From contig NZ_PYMC01000001.1 of the NCBI RefSeq assembly GCF_003026475.1, positions 62,001 to 126,000 of the forward strand: a stretch of DNA of 64,000 bases, read 5' to 3'. Shown here in pieces: positions 49,419-59,517 of the stretch (positions are counted from its first letter, which is position 1; the number at the start of each line of letters is the position of its first letter). The stretch comes from Photobacterium lipolyticum. GTDB lineage: Bacteria; Pseudomonadota; Gammaproteobacteria; Enterobacterales; Vibrionaceae. The translations under genes were made by a program, and so were the position numbers. The notes below the pieces were generated by a model. It was not told the DNA's origin, did not search any database, and worked only from the letters and a program-made list of their open reading frames with translations.

Positions 49419-50297
49419 TTACAGGTGCTCACCACGACGCAGTGCATCAATACGTTTTTCCAGTGGCGGGTGCGTCATGAACAGTTCAGACAACGATTTC
49501 TTACCATTGATACCGAAAGCCATCATTGACCCCTCTAGCTGAGATTCCTGGCTAAGTTTAAGGCGCTCAAGCGCTGCAATCATCTTATCTCTACCAACCA
49601 AATGAGCTGATCCCGCATCGGCCTTAAATTCACGGTGACGGCTATACCACATGGTCAGAATGCTTGCCAGGAAGCCAAACAGCACTTCCATAATTGAAGA
49701 TACGATGAAGTAAGTCATGTAGCTACCGCCTTCGCCTTCTTCGTCGCTGCTGTTAACGCCACTAACAATACCGGCAACTAAACGAGAAACGAAGATAACA
49801 AAAGTATTCACGACGCCCTGCATCAGAGTCATGGTGACCATGTCACCATTCGAAATGTGGCTGATTTCATGTGCCAGTACGGCTTCCGCCTCATCGCGCG
49901 TCATGCTGTGCAGCAATCCTGTTGATACTGCGACTAATGAATCATCACGCTTCGCGCCTGTTGCAAACGCGTTGATATCGGCAGAATCATAGACCGCGAC
50001 GGTCGGCATACCGATACCGGCATTTTGCGCCTGACGAGAAACCGTTTCCATAAGCCAATGCTCGGTTTCATTGCGCGGGTGTTCGATAACCATCCCACCC
50101 ACAGAGCGAAGTGCCATTTTCTTTGACATAAACAAAGAAAACAGCGAGCCGCCGAAACCAAACAGTGCAGCCATCACCAACAGGCCAGAAAGACTACCAG
50201 GCTGGAGGTCAGTGACAGCATAAATAACGTTCAGGACAACACTGAAAACCAGCATTACGGCAAGGTTAGTTGCCAAAAACAATGCAATTCGCTTCAT
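49419..50297 (-). CDS. htpX: Membrane zinc metalloprotease HtpX
   Basis: A 292-residue inner-membrane M48 protease for quality control of membrane proteins, acting with FtsH. Two N-terminal helices ([43 protein letters not shown]), the zinc site HEISH (143-147), a further pair of helices, and the third ligand region ([15 protein letters not shown]) are present. The start at 50297 (MKRIALF) has GGAG upstream. It lies near bioD as in Vibrio cholerae, but here two genes are inserted between them. The 50298-50596 spacer holds no gene. Confidence 0.96.
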   Translation of the reverse strand: MKRIALFLATNLAVMLVFSVVLNVIYAVTDLQPGSLSGLLVMAALFGFGGSLFSLFMSKKMALRSVGGMVIEHPRNETEHWLMETVSRQAQNAGIGMPTVAVYDSADINAFATGAKRDDSLVAVSTGLLHSMTRDEAEAVLAHEISHISNGDMVTMTLMQGVVNTFVIFVSRLVAGIVSGVNSSDEEGEGGSYMTYFIVSSIMEVLFGFLASILTMWYSRHREFKADAGSAHLVGRDKMIAALERLKLSQESQLEGSMMAFGINGKKSLSELFMTHPPLEKRIDALRRGEHL

Positions 50298-50596
50298 ATT
50301 TACAATTTTCTCCAACAAAAGAAGCTTCTGATATTTACACCAAACAGAATTATTATGGTGTCACAGATTTAAGCAATCTATCAAGAGTGTCCCACCTATT
50401 ATTCCGGTTAGATATTTACAGTATGGTCGATCAAAGTGATTAAAAGTGAAAGTTGTAAATTGTTACCATTCGTAATGATCAAAACCAACTCTGTAAGTCA
50501 ATACGCTGATTTTACACATTCGTGATAATTGATAACACCCTTTGTTAATGAAAGATTACAAATGGTGGTTGTCTGAATCAATAGAAAATCCGGTAA

Positions 50597-51910
50597 TTAC
50601 AGATATTCGTTCTTTTGTTTTATCGCAGCTTTATATACAGCTTCAGCCACTTTGTTGTGAGCATCCCTATCTAAGGATGCCGGCACTAAAGCACCATTTT
50701 TCGCCAGTGCCGACAAGGTTTCTGAGACGGCAATTTTCATCTGGTGAGTGATTTTTGTAACATCAGCATCTAGTGTACCTTTGAATAAACCCGGAAACGC
50801 CAGCATGTTATTCACCACTTTACCGCAGGTGGCAAATAGTGCGCCATTTTCTAAAGCTACACTGGGTTCAATTTCCGGATCAGGGTTGGTTAATGCCATG
50901 ATAATTTGACCTTCACGAACCATTTCTGGTTTTATTAAACCTCTCACCCCTGTGGTGGCCACTACCACATCGGCGGTTGCCATAACCTCATCTAAACTTA
51001 ATGGCTTCCCGCCTAAGCTGCGAAGTTTCTTTTGTGCATCAATACTTAGATCGCAACCAACAACATCTTTTACGCCATATTCTATGAGCAAGCTACAAAT
51101 GCCCATCCCTGCAGCACCAAGACCTATTTGGCCGAATACACGATCTTTTAAGTTAACCCTAGCTTGCCTTGTAGCAGATAACAGTGCAGCTAATACCACC
51201 ATGGCGGTTCCATGTTGATCATCATGAAAAACTGGCTTATTTACTCGCTCAATTAATTCATCTTCAATAGTAAAGCATTCAGGAGCTTTTATATCTTCCA
51301 ATAAAATAGCACCAAAAGATGGTGAAATAGCTTCGACAATTTCAATGATTTTTAACGGGTCTTTTTCTTTTAACAATATAGGTACGCCAGATAAACCGAC
51401 TATTTCGGCCAGTATCGCGGCTTTACCTTCCATTACCGGTAAACCCGCTTCCGGGCCAATATCCCCTAAACCTAGAATGGCGGTACCATTGGTAACTATA
51501 GCTACAGTATTTTGAAGGTTAGTAAAATCCTTTATTTTACTCGGAGTTTGTTGTATTGCCTGGCAAACTCTGGCAACGCCAGGAGTGTATACATCTCTTA
51601 AAATTTCTAAAGAGTCTATAGTAATGGTCGATACGGTTTTAATCTTACCTTGCTTATGACGATTAAAAACTCGATCTGACTTGCCGGTTATAAAGGTATC
51701 TGGAAGAAGATTGATTTGCTCAGATAATTCTTCAATGCTTAGCGAATCATCATATTCTACAGTGACCTCCCAAATTGTGTCTTTATCTAAACGACGAACC
51801 GCATTTAAGCCTTCTACCGTTGCACCAAACTCACCAATCACACCAAGAACTTTGGCCATATAACCAGGTTTATGTGGGGCTTCTACTAATAGTATTTCAA
51901 CAATGCGCAT
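50597..51910 (-). CDS. NAD(P)-dependent malic enzyme with N-terminal ACT domain
   Basis: A 437-residue enzyme that converts malate to pyruvate, CO2 and NAD(P)H. The N-terminal ~75 residues are an ACT domain (EILLVEAPHKPGYMAKVLGVIGEFGATVEGLNAV), suggesting allosteric control by a small metabolite. The malic core follows: YTPGVARVC, GLGDIGPEAGLPVMEGKAAIL, EDIKAPECFTIEDEL, PVFHDDQHGTAMVVLAAL, GLGAAGMGICSLL and ALTNPDPEIEPS. The ATG at 51910 with AGAGGTGG upstream is preferred to the GTG two codons earlier. It is the short bacterial form lacking a phosphotransacetylase domain. Single gene, inserted between htpX and bioD. Confidence 0.93.
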   Translation of the reverse strand: MRIVEILLVEAPHKPGYMAKVLGVIGEFGATVEGLNAVRRLDKDTIWEVTVEYDDSLSIEELSEQINLLPDTFITGKSDRVFNRHKQGKIKTVSTITIDSLEILRDVYTPGVARVCQAIQQTPSKIKDFTNLQNTVAIVTNGTAILGLGDIGPEAGLPVMEGKAAILAEIVGLSGVPILLKEKDPLKIIEIVEAISPSFGAILLEDIKAPECFTIEDELIERVNKPVFHDDQHGTAMVVLAALLSATRQARVNLKDRVFGQIGLGAAGMGICSLLIEYGVKDVVGCDLSIDAQKKLRSLGGKPLSLDEVMATADVVVATTGVRGLIKPEMVREGQIIMALTNPDPEIEPSVALENGALFATCGKVVNNMLAFPGLFKGTLDADVTKITHQMKIAVSETLSALAKNGALVPASLDRDAHNKVAEAVYKAAIKQKNEYL

Positions 51911-52320
51911 ATCCACCTCTGGCTCATGATGTTTTTGATTAAAAATAATACGTTATCAGGTCCAATCACATTTGACGATAGCTTGCTAATAAGAATAATG
52001 GAAAAATACTTATTGGAATAAATTTCATATGAAATTTCACCCCACATTCCATACTACCTGTAAGGTGCTGATTTAGTTCATTTCCCTCTCAAATTACGTC
52101 TAATTACGTCTAATTACGCATACAGATGAACAATTATTACTGGTAGACAGTTATAAGATTAGGCGTGGAAGGTCAGATTGGAGTATCACGCCCTTTTCAT
52201 CGTTGACAAATAAAGGGATCGATTGTTCATGTAGCAAGGCATCAGCGCTTAAGCTTTGATGCTTTTCGGGGGATTAGACTCAGGTCTTAGACTTTAGTCT
52301 TATTGCATCAGGAAAAAAAT

Positions 52321-52349
52321 TTGACTATGTTTGTCAGGACATTTATTTT
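52321..52349 (+). promoter_or_regulatory. Promoter of the 54-residue small protein gene
   Basis: TTGACT (52321-52326) and TATTTT (52344-52349) with a 17-bp spacer, 30 bp before the ATG. The rest of 51911-52320 has no gene that I can support; it holds the malic-enzyme promoter on its left side. Confidence 0.6.
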
Positions 52350-52379
52350 ATTTCCTCGTTAATTTATCAAGGAAGGATC

Positions 52380-52544
52380 ATGGCCGACCAAGAGAAATAC
52401 CAAGTTGCGATTGATATCCTATGCTGCCATCTTGGCATGACAGTTGATGAAGCTCATAAAGAATTAGGGCTGGACACATCAGGCAAGAAGCCACTGACAA
52501 ATACGCAAGAAGCACTTATCGGCCTAACTGACGATAATTGCTAA
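52380..52544 (+). CDS. Small 54-residue protein of unknown function
   Basis: A short acidic protein, MADQEKYQVAIDILCCHLGM... ending LIGLTDDNC. The evidence for a real gene is good: a near-consensus promoter, the strong RBS AGGAAGG six bases before the ATG, and a strong terminator 20 bases after the stop. The first half is predicted helical with a Cys-Cys pair, and a third Cys is the last residue. It has no signal or membrane segment. I do not recognise the family. Confidence 0.65.
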   Translation: MADQEKYQVAIDILCCHLGMTVDEAHKELGLDTSGKKPLTNTQEALIGLTDDNC

Positions 52545-52563
52545 GCTATTCAAAGAATACAGA

Positions 52564-52587
52564 AAAGGCACCGATTGGTGCCTTTTT
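52564..52587 (+). terminator. Terminator of the small protein gene
   Basis: AAAGGCACC-GATT-GGTGCCTTTTT, a perfect hairpin with a T-run, 20 bases after the stop at 52544. It may also serve the convergent bioD side through the A-run. Confidence 0.92.
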
Positions 52588-52659
52588 CGTTAGCGCTGTA
52601 TCGAGGTGCGAGTTCTAATCTCTCGAGTCTCGGAGCGAAGCATCAGCCGCTTCTGCCGA

Positions 52660-53340
52660 CTAAAGCCCCAGAGGCTCTAAATCAATGTACTTCGACAAGT
52701 CGCGCTTTTTGATGCCCGGCATATAAGGAATTTCACCTAACTTTTTACCTGGCAGATTGTCTTCCAGCATCCGAATAAGTTCAGCGTAGTTTTCCAGTCC
52801 CGGATTGATCCGGTTCGCAACCCAGCCAACCAGCTCTAAACCATCATGTTGAATCGCTTCTGCCGTCAAAATAGCGTGGCTTAAACAGCCCAGCTTGACA
52901 CCGACCACCAGGATCACCGGTAATTTTTCACGTTTTACCCAGCTTGAGAGGTAATCGCTGCGTGATATCGGTACGCGCCAGCCACCCGCACCTTCAATTA
53001 ACACGGCGTCTGACTTCGCCTTCAGGTTTTCTAAACCTTGTGACAGCACGTCAAAATCAATGACGCGATCTTCGTGTTCCGCAGCCAGGTGAGGGGAAAT
53101 CGGCGCTTCAAAAGCGTAAGGGTTAACCTCATCATATTCCAGCTCAACAACTGAAGCAGCCTGGATATACAATGCGTCTGAATTACGCATACCTTCACTT
53201 GTTAACGTACTATCTGACGCCACAGGCTTATAACCCGCCATCTTTATATTCGCGCTGGCAGCTGCGTGTAAAATTGCGCGAGAAGCAACAGTTTTACCAA
53301 CTTCGGTATCTGTTCCTGTTAGAAAGAAAGCGTTAGTCAT
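52660..53340 (-). CDS. bioD: Dethiobiotin synthetase
   Basis: A 226-residue ATP-dependent enzyme forming the ureido ring of dethiobiotin from 7,8-diaminopelargonate and CO2. P-loop [27 protein letters not shown], and [14 protein letters not shown] are all present. It is the last gene of bioBFCD; its ATG, with GGAG upstream, overlaps the bioC end by eight bases. Confidence 0.96.
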   Translation of the reverse strand: MTNAFFLTGTDTEVGKTVASRAILHAAASANIKMAGYKPVASDSTLTSEGMRNSDALYIQAASVVELEYDEVNPYAFEAPISPHLAAEHEDRVIDFDVLSQGLENLKAKSDAVLIEGAGGWRVPISRSDYLSSWVKREKLPVILVVGVKLGCLSHAILTAEAIQHDGLELVGWVANRINPGLENYAELIRMLEDNLPGKKLGEIPYMPGIKKRDLSKYIDLEPLGL

Positions 53341-54184
53341 TAATAATTACTCCAAAACAGACTTGATATGTAGCTGGCAGTTGTCCTTTCTCATCTCGAA
53401 ACTCATCGTAGGCGCTTTCTAATGCCTTAATCGTTTTACGACCGGCCAAGCCTGCTTTGCGCCCTTGTTGCAGATGTGTCGCCCCTATCCCTTTAAGATC
53501 CTTCATGAGTCCAACTGCCGCTGGATAGTTCACTCTAATTGGCGTGAATTCTAGGGTATCGATTACACAGCCCGCTTGCGCCAGCGCAAGTTTTATGGCG
53601 TTTTGCGAAAGAAATTGGTTCACATGTTGATATTGATCAACCTGCTTCCACGCTTGGACAAGCTCATACAGAGAACCCTCTACTAAAGTGGTAAAGAGGA
53701 TCAACCCACCCGGTTTAACTACTCGCTTCAGTTCTTTCAGCGGCACTGACAGGTCATCACACCACTGCAACGCCAGGCTGGAAAAGGCGGTATCAAATTG
53801 GTTATCACTAACAGGCAGACACTCGGCGTCGGCTTCAAGGTACGTCACCTCATCGCCGCAACGTAACCTAGCTTGATCCAGCATTTGCAACGACAAGTCT
53901 GCAGCACAAACCTGATAGCCCCGTTGGCTTAAATGCTGCGAAAAGTAGCCAGTACCGCAACCTAAATCAAGCGCTTTACTTCCGGCATGGGAGCCGGCCG
54001 ACAGCCGGTCTAATAACCGATGGCCGACTTCACGCTGAAACGCCGCAGCATTATCATAGTGCTTGGCCGCTCGGCCAAAGGCTTCTGCAACCGCTCGTTT
54101 ATCGACTGGCGACATTTTATCAACGTCCATTGAGATCTGCGCCATGTGCGTCTCATGAGTGACAGCATTCATTCTGTTAGCCAT
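53333..54184 (-). CDS. bioC: Malonyl-ACP O-methyltransferase
   Basis: A 283-residue SAM-dependent methyltransferase that methylates malonyl-ACP to start pimelate synthesis. Motif [20 protein letters not shown] and [25 protein letters not shown] are present. The family core starts at [21 protein letters not shown] (residue 24), but the strong RBS GAGGTGA lies only before the first ATG (54184). That start also gives an 8-base overlap with bioF, so the longer protein is likely. Confidence 0.94.
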   Translation of the reverse strand: MANRMNAVTHETHMAQISMDVDKMSPVDKRAVAEAFGRAAKHYDNAAAFQREVGHRLLDRLSAGSHAGSKALDLGCGTGYFSQHLSQRGYQVCAADLSLQMLDQARLRCGDEVTYLEADAECLPVSDNQFDTAFSSLALQWCDDLSVPLKELKRVVKPGGLILFTTLVEGSLYELVQAWKQVDQYQHVNQFLSQNAIKLALAQAGCVIDTLEFTPIRVNYPAAVGLMKDLKGIGATHLQQGRKAGLAGRKTIKALESAYDEFRDEKGQLPATYQVCFGVIIND

Positions 54185-55373
54185 GAATCACCTCATTTAA
54201 AGTTGTTGCCAAGTACTCAATATCGGCAAGCGTATGTGCTGCAGTTAAGGTGATTCTTAAACGTGCACTGTTTACCGGAACAGTGGGCGGTCGTATGGCG
54301 CTCACCCACAGCCCTTGTTCTTTTAAAGCCTGTGACGCAGCCACAGCCTGCGCACTCTCACCAATCATCAGCGGCTTTATGGGGGTTTGGGTGTCAACTA
54401 AACGGATCCCACCATCTAGCCTGGCGGTCAGGTGATGACTTAGCTCTTGCAGTTTTTCGCGACGCCAATCGCCCTGTTGGATCAAGCGGCAAGCGGTACT
54501 TAAGGCATACGCTTGTGCCGGCGGCATGGCTGTTGAATAGATAAAGTGGCGGGCAAATTGGATCAGGTATTCCGCGGTATTTTCATCACATAATACGGCC
54601 GCGCCTGATAAGCCAAACGCTTTACCAAAAGTGACGACTAAGATATCAGCCTTCACATTAGCATGCGCACAACTACCGCGTCCTTGTTCACCTAAGACAC
54701 CACAGCCATGGGCATCATCAACCATCAACCAGCTGTCATGCTGACGACAAAGCTGAGCCATTTCGGCGAGTGGCGAGAGATCCCCATCCATGCTGAATAC
54801 GCCTTCGGTGATCACCAAAGGCGTTGCTTCTTGTTTATCGGTATTCACAGCCGTTTTGCCATTGCCGAGTTTATTAAGAGAGCGGGTTAATGCTGTCATA
54901 TCGTTATGGGCAAAACGACGCATGGAGGCAGGAGATAACATGCCCGCTTCCATCAGCGAGGCATGATTGAGCTTATCTTGCAGCAGAAGGTCGTTCTTCT
55001 CCGGCAAGGTAAAGAGTACGGCCTGGTTAGCACTGAATCCGCTGTTAAACAGCAAGGCACGGTCATAACCCAACCAGTCGGCTAGCTGAACTTCAAGTTC
55101 TTGATGAGCGGTATGAAAACCCGTTACAAGAGGTGATGCACCACTGCCCGTGCCGTAGCGCGTTAAGCCTTCCTGCCATGCGGCAAGCAAAGCCGGATCT
55201 TGCGCCAGACCGAGGTAATCGTTGCTGGAGAAGTTAACGAACGATTGACCGTAAGCCTGAACCCTTTGCCTGTCGCGAGACAAGCAAGCACGCTGGCGAT
55301 ATAACCCCCGGCTCTTTCGCTCAGCCAGTGCCTGCTCAATTTTTTGATTAAAGCTTCGATTAAATTGACGCAT
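54177..55373 (-). CDS. bioF: 8-amino-7-oxononanoate synthase
   Basis: A 398-residue PLP enzyme condensing pimeloyl-ACP with L-alanine. It has [57 protein letters not shown] and the PLP lysine in [13 protein letters not shown]. The start at 55373 ([16 protein letters not shown]) matches the family; twelve codons further upstream are open. It overlaps the end of bioB by 14 bases. Confidence 0.95.
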   Translation of the reverse strand: MRQFNRSFNQKIEQALAERKSRGLYRQRACLSRDRQRVQAYGQSFVNFSSNDYLGLAQDPALLAAWQEGLTRYGTGSGASPLVTGFHTAHQELEVQLADWLGYDRALLFNSGFSANQAVLFTLPEKNDLLLQDKLNHASLMEAGMLSPASMRRFAHNDMTALTRSLNKLGNGKTAVNTDKQEATPLVITEGVFSMDGDLSPLAEMAQLCRQHDSWLMVDDAHGCGVLGEQGRGSCAHANVKADILVVTFGKAFGLSGAAVLCDENTAEYLIQFARHFIYSTAMPPAQAYALSTACRLIQQGDWRREKLQELSHHLTARLDGGIRLVDTQTPIKPLMIGESAQAVAASQALKEQGLWVSAIRPPTVPVNSARLRITLTAAHTLADIEYLATTLNEVIHG

Positions 55374-56412
55374 CGTAGAACAAGTCATCTTTGTCCGGAC
55401 GGGCAGCAACCCGCTGTGCTACTTGCCCCAGCAGTTCTTGCTCTTGAATTTCATCAGGTTTAGTCACTTTTTCCTGACTATTAATACCCAGTTTCGCAAA
55501 TAGCTGCATATCTTTATCTTCACCTGGGTTTGGTGTGGTGAGTAATTTACAACCGTAGAAGACTGAGTTCGCCCCCGCCATGAAGCACAGCGCCTGCATT
55601 TGTTCATTCATGTCTTCACGGCCCGCAGACAGACGAACTGCCGACATTGGCATGATGATACGGGCAACCGCGATGATCCGGATAAAATCAAACGGGTCAA
55701 CATCATCGACATCTTCAAGTGGCGTACCTTTGACTTTTACCAGCATATTAATTGGTACACTTTCCGGGTGAGTCGGCAAAGTTGCTAGCTCAACTAACAG
55801 GCCGGCACGGTCTCGAGAGCTTTCACCCATACCGATAATACCGCCCGAGCAGATTTTCATTCCAGCATCACGGACATGGCTCAGGGTATCTAAACGATCC
55901 TGATAAGTACGGGTGGTGATAATGTTGCCGTAGTATTCCGGCGACGTATCCAGGTTGTGGTTATAGTAATCCAGACCGGCATCAGCCAGTTCATCAGCCT
56001 GATCACCGGTGATCATTCCCAGTGTCATACAGGTTTCGAGGCCCATTCCTTTCACGCCGCGGATCATATCCATCAAATAGGGCATATCGCGTTCTTTCGG
56101 GTTCTTCCAAGCCGCCCCCATACAGAACCGGGTTGCACCAGACGATTTCGCTTTCTTCGCGGCGTCAAGTACACTCTCCACTTCCAGTAAGCGCTCACGT
56201 TCTACATCAGTACGATAATGCGCACTCTGTGGACAGTACTTACAATCTTCCGGGCATGCACCGGTTTTAATTGATAATAAAGTACTTACCTGCACTTTGT
56301 TTGGTTCGTGATACTGGCGATGTACCTGCTGCGCTTCAAACACCAGATCCATAAACGGCTTTTCAAATAAGGCTTGAACTTCCTCGACTGTCCAGTCGTG
56401 ACGTACTTCCAC
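55360..56412 (-). CDS. bioB: Biotin synthase
   Basis: A 350-residue radical SAM enzyme inserting sulfur into dethiobiotin. The radical-SAM cysteines are C53, C57 and C60 ([16 protein letters not shown]). [35 protein letters not shown] and RLSAGREDM (Arg and [2Fe-2S] region) are intact. A GTG start at 56412 (family N-terminus MEVRHDWT...) with AGAGG upstream is preferred; the frame is open 14 more codons, including an ATG at 56439. Confidence 0.95.
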   Translation of the reverse strand: MEVRHDWTVEEVQALFEKPFMDLVFEAQQVHRQYHEPNKVQVSTLLSIKTGACPEDCKYCPQSAHYRTDVERERLLEVESVLDAAKKAKSSGATRFCMGAAWKNPKERDMPYLMDMIRGVKGMGLETCMTLGMITGDQADELADAGLDYYNHNLDTSPEYYGNIITTRTYQDRLDTLSHVRDAGMKICSGGIIGMGESSRDRAGLLVELATLPTHPESVPINMLVKVKGTPLEDVDDVDPFDFIRIIAVARIIMPMSAVRLSAGREDMNEQMQALCFMAGANSVFYGCKLLTTPNPGEDKDMQLFAKLGINSQEKVTKPDEIQEQELLGQVAQRVAARPDKDDLFYDASI

Positions 56413-56543
56413 GTGTAGTAACCTCTTCTTTATTATCATTTCACATCTGAACAATGCACCTGTCGGTTTCTAAGGCGAAGACTTCACAAATCATTGTTCA
56501 AACAGGTTTCAATACTTGGCTAGTCTACTTCTAGTGAGTAGAC

Positions 56544-56575
56544 TGTCAACCAAGAATAAGATTGAAGGTTTACAA
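56544..56575. promoter_or_regulatory. BirA (biotin repressor) operator between bioB and bioA
   Basis: TGTCAACC (56544-56551), 15 bases, then GGTTTACAA (56567-56575). This matches the BirA consensus TTGTAAACC-N15-GGTTTACAA with one half slightly changed. It lies between the divergent bioBFCD and bioA promoters, where holo-BirA-biotinyl-AMP would shut both. Confidence 0.92.
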
Positions 56576-56577
56576 CT

Positions 56578-57858
56578 GTGCAAAACTCAACCAGCTACAT
56601 TGATCTGGAATTTGACCAACAACACGTTTGGCACCCTTATACATCGACTATCATTCCGCTGCCTTGTTACCCTGTCGAAAGCGCACAGGGCGTATACCTG
56701 AAACTTGAAGATGGTCGGGAATTGATTGATGGCATGTCATCATGGTGGTCTGCCATACATGGCTATAACCACCCGGCTCTGAATCAAGCAGCTAAAAGCC
56801 AGCTTGATAAAATGTCGCATGTCATGTTTGGTGGCATTACCCACCAGCCTGCCGTCGAGCTGTGTCGCAAGCTGGTAGCACTGACTCCAGCGCCACTACA
56901 ACACGTTTTTTTGGCCGATTCCGGCTCTGTCGCCGTTGAAGTTGCACTGAAAATGGCCTTGCAATACTGGCATGCAAAAGGGCAGCGTCGTCCGAAATTT
57001 CTGACCGTACGTCATGGCTATCATGGTGATACATTTGCCGCGATGTCGGTCACCGATCCCGACAATTCTATGCACAGCCTTTATAAAGGCTTCTTACCCG
57101 AACACATTTTCGCAGAATCCGCTGAGTGCGGTTTCTATGATGAGTGGTGTGAAGACGACATCACTGATTTTAGGAACAATCTGATCGCCTATCGCAACGA
57201 ACTGGCGGCTGTTATTATCGAGCCCGTCGTTCAGGGCGCGGGGGGGATGCGTATTTACCACCCGACTTATCTGACCCGTATTCGCCAATTATGCGATGAG
57301 TACGATGTGCTGCTTATTGCCGATGAAATCGCCACCGGATTTGGTCGTACGGGCAAAATGTTTGCCTGTGAACATGCCAATATCAGCCCTGACATCATGT
57401 GTGTAGGAAAGGCACTGACAGGTGGCTACATGACATTATCAGCCACTTTAACAACCAAACATGTTGCCGACACGGTATGTAGCGGGGAAGCCGCCTGCTT
57501 TATGCATGGCCCGACTTTTATGGGCAATCCATTAGCTTGTGCGGTAGCAAATGCCAGTCTTGAACTGCTGATGCAAGGTGATTGGCAGCAGCAGGTTCAT
57601 AATATTGAGCGGCAACTGGCTGAAACGCTTCCTGAAATCGGAAAACTTAATAAGGTGAAGGCAGTACGCTGGTTAGGGGCGATAGGCGTCGTCGAACTGC
57701 ATGAAACGGTCAACATGGCCGAAATTCAAAAATCCTTCGTAGACAAAGGTGTCTGGATTCGCCCTTTCGGCAAGCTTATCTACATCATGCCACCTTTTAT
57801 TATTAAGCCTCAAGAACTTAGCTGTCTCACTTTAGCAATTTTGCAAATACTTCAATAG
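56578..57858 (+). CDS. bioA: Adenosylmethionine--8-amino-7-oxononanoate transaminase
   Basis: A 426-residue class III aminotransferase using SAM as amino donor to make 7,8-diaminopelargonate. Its signatures are HVWHPYTS, DGMSSWWSAIHGYNHP, VFLADSGSVAVEVALKMALQYW, GYHGDTFAAMSV, IADEIATGFGRTGKMFACEH, PLP lysine in VGKALTGGYMTLSATLT, and CFMHGPTFMGNPLACAVA. The start is a GTG at 56578; its only RBS-like sequence (GAAGG) lies inside the BirA operator. It is divergent from bioBFCD. Confidence 0.95.
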   Translation: MQNSTSYIDLEFDQQHVWHPYTSTIIPLPCYPVESAQGVYLKLEDGRELIDGMSSWWSAIHGYNHPALNQAAKSQLDKMSHVMFGGITHQPAVELCRKLVALTPAPLQHVFLADSGSVAVEVALKMALQYWHAKGQRRPKFLTVRHGYHGDTFAAMSVTDPDNSMHSLYKGFLPEHIFAESAECGFYDEWCEDDITDFRNNLIAYRNELAAVIIEPVVQGAGGMRIYHPTYLTRIRQLCDEYDVLLIADEIATGFGRTGKMFACEHANISPDIMCVGKALTGGYMTLSATLTTKHVADTVCSGEAACFMHGPTFMGNPLACAVANASLELLMQGDWQQQVHNIERQLAETLPEIGKLNKVKAVRWLGAIGVVELHETVNMAEIQKSFVDKGVWIRPFGKLIYIMPPFIIKPQELSCLTLAILQILQ

Positions 57859-57961
57859 TATCGAAAAGCAGACAAATTCCTATATTTGTCTGCTTATAAT
57901 CAATATTGGTAGTACTAGTACTGCATCACAGAAGTTTTGACGAGTTCAGTCACCAAACGTC

Positions 57962-58058
57962 GTCATTCCGTAAAGTGGGGAACGAACTTATACGGAATCT
58001 AAGGCGCACACGGTTAGATCTGGATCCCGGATATCTCGTACCTCGATTCCGGGATGAC
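57962..58058. repeat. Dispersed 97-bp repeat, copy 2
   Basis: The same element as at 49270, bounded by GTCATTCCG and CGGGATGAC, with identical length between the bounding motifs. Similarity again extends past the right boundary (GCTTCAAC, ATAATTTATGTG). It lies between bioA and the LON-domain gene. Confidence 0.88.
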
Positions 58059-58181
58059 GTGTTTAGCTGCTTCAACTATTCATAATTTATGTGAAACAGA
58101 CACTAATGATCATTTCGATCACTTGAGCGAATTCGCGCTACCGGAAATCATTACTAGTAACGATATCAGTAAGGATTAAGA

Positions 58182-58748
58182 ATGATGCGTTTACCCCTTT
58201 TCCCTCTGCAACTTTACTTGTTACCCGGTGGTATTAGTAAGCTGAGGATTTTTGAAGCTCGATACACTCGTTTAGTCAAGCTGGCTATGGCGTCAAGCGA
58301 TGGCTTTGGGCTCTGTATGAAAGACGATGATAAAATCTGTCATTTTGGTACCCGTGCCATCATAACCGACTTTGAGAGTCTGCCCGATGGCCTGTTAGGC
58401 GTAACGATTCAAGGTGTTGATAAGTTCATTATTAATGACTATTGGCACGAAGATGACGGCTTGCACTTTGGTGATGTTAGCCTGATGGACAACTGGTCAA
58501 AGACTGAAATTAGATCCATTGACCGTGACGTCCCCAATACCCTGAGAGTTTTGCTTAAAGAATACCCTGAACATTCAGTCAATTATCCAACCCCTGATTT
58601 TGAGGATATGACATGGGTCTGCCAACGGTGGTTGGAAATTCTTCCTTTAGATACAACTCAGAAACAGTGGTTTATGAGTAGAAACGATCATCGTGCCGCA
58701 CTCTCTTTTCTGCATGGCGTGATTGATGAAAAATATAGAAATAATTAG
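58182..58748 (+). CDS. LON substrate-binding-domain protein
   Basis: A 188-residue protein made only of the Lon N-terminal (LAN/PUA-like) domain: LPLFPLQLYLLPGGISKLRIFEARYTRLVKLAM, then FGTRAIITDFESLPDGLLGVTIQGVDKF. There is no ATPase or protease domain. Such stand-alone proteins are common in vibrios and their role is unknown; peptide or substrate binding is possible. AAGGA lies before the ATG. Confidence 0.85.
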   Translation: MMRLPLFPLQLYLLPGGISKLRIFEARYTRLVKLAMASSDGFGLCMKDDDKICHFGTRAIITDFESLPDGLLGVTIQGVDKFIINDYWHEDDGLHFGDVSLMDNWSKTEIRSIDRDVPNTLRVLLKEYPEHSVNYPTPDFEDMTWVCQRWLEILPLDTTQKQWFMSRNDHRAALSFLHGVIDEKYRNN

Positions 58749-58800
58749 TCCATTTCATATCTCAATAGATGCTAGCGGATCCTAGCATTGTTGAGACTTT

Positions 58801-58820
58801 TTGTTGTAATTTTACTACAA
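58801..58820. promoter_or_regulatory. Imperfect dyad, possible GntR-type operator of a decayed lactate locus
   Basis: TTGTTGTAA and TTACTACAA are near-perfect reverse complements around TT (one mismatch). It lies 300 bp before the lutA remnant, in a 370-bp stretch (58749-59118) without other recognisable features except a TGCTAG/CTAGCA hairpin at about 58768. The GntR assignment is only a guess from symmetry and context. Confidence 0.35.
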
Positions 58821-59118
58821 TTGTTGTGCTTGATAATTAATTCCTTTTTCCAGCATCGCTCTAGACTTGCCTGCTACCTTGATACCCAAACTATTTCAAT
58901 TAGGTAACAATCACAAAATCATTGTTTCCAATAACCCACCAATCAAGATAACCGCTCGACTGTCCCATTAATACAACTAGATGATAACTAGGTTAATAAT
59001 CTAATATTGTGATTATTAACAGATCGATTTTAGTAACAATTAGTTCAATTTTCAGAACATTTACGATAAATAAATTCATAGCCAGCCAGTATTTCCTACT
59101 TAAAATACTCTCCCGATT

Positions 59119-59400
59119 GTGACTCCGGCAAGTTCGTGTGCAGCAACTGTAAAAAAGTACCCGAAATATCTGGCTGATGAGCCAGATTGGGCTGAACGTG
59201 CACAAAATATTGCAGATCGCCTTTATGAACTGACATTGTTCATTGTCGGTCAGCTGGGTGTTGAGAATGTTGGTGCTCGCCTTAACGGCCGCGCGGTTTA
59301 TCACCCTTCTTGTAGCCTGATCCGCAAACTGGGTGTACGAGAAGAGCCACTTCGTTTGCTGGCTACACCAGAAAACCGGCAAAAAGGATCCAAGCTCTAA
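59119..59400 (+). pseudogene. Remnant of lutA-like lactate-utilisation (Fe-S) protein
   Basis: A single ~90-codon internal fragment reads VTPASSCAATVKKYPKYLADEP, then WAERAQNIADRLYELTLFIVGQLGVENVGARLNGRAVYHPSCSLIRKLGVREEPLRLL. This corresponds to the middle of the LutA/YkgE CCG-domain protein (usually SGSCAAMVRH...YHPSCHLLRxLGV). The first CCG domain and everything after position ~90 of the fragment are missing, and the second Cys motif is altered (SCSL). lutB and lutC are absent. Confidence 0.8.
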
Positions 59401-59462
59401 TCGAGCATATCCGTGAACGTTATATGGAAATCAAAGATCATTTCTGATACCGACAAGAAGAC

Positions 59463-59491
59463 AAAAAAAACACAGCCTGAGCTGTGTTTTT
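59463..59491. terminator. Bidirectional terminator downstream of mlc
   Basis: AAAACACAGC-CTGA-GCTGTGTTTT with A and T tracts on both sides. It lies 27 bases after the mlc stop on the minus strand. Confidence 0.9.
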
Positions 59492-59517
59492 GATACCAAT
59501 TAGTATTAGTGGCTAAG

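Noticed and set aside
50542-50751. Plus-strand open frame overlapping the end of the malic enzyme gene
   Set aside because: Antisense to conserved malic enzyme codons, no RBS, no recognisable features.
59401-59446. Short tail HIRERYMEIKDHF after the lutA remnant as a GntR regulator end
   Set aside because: Too short to assign; it could be chance coding similarity.
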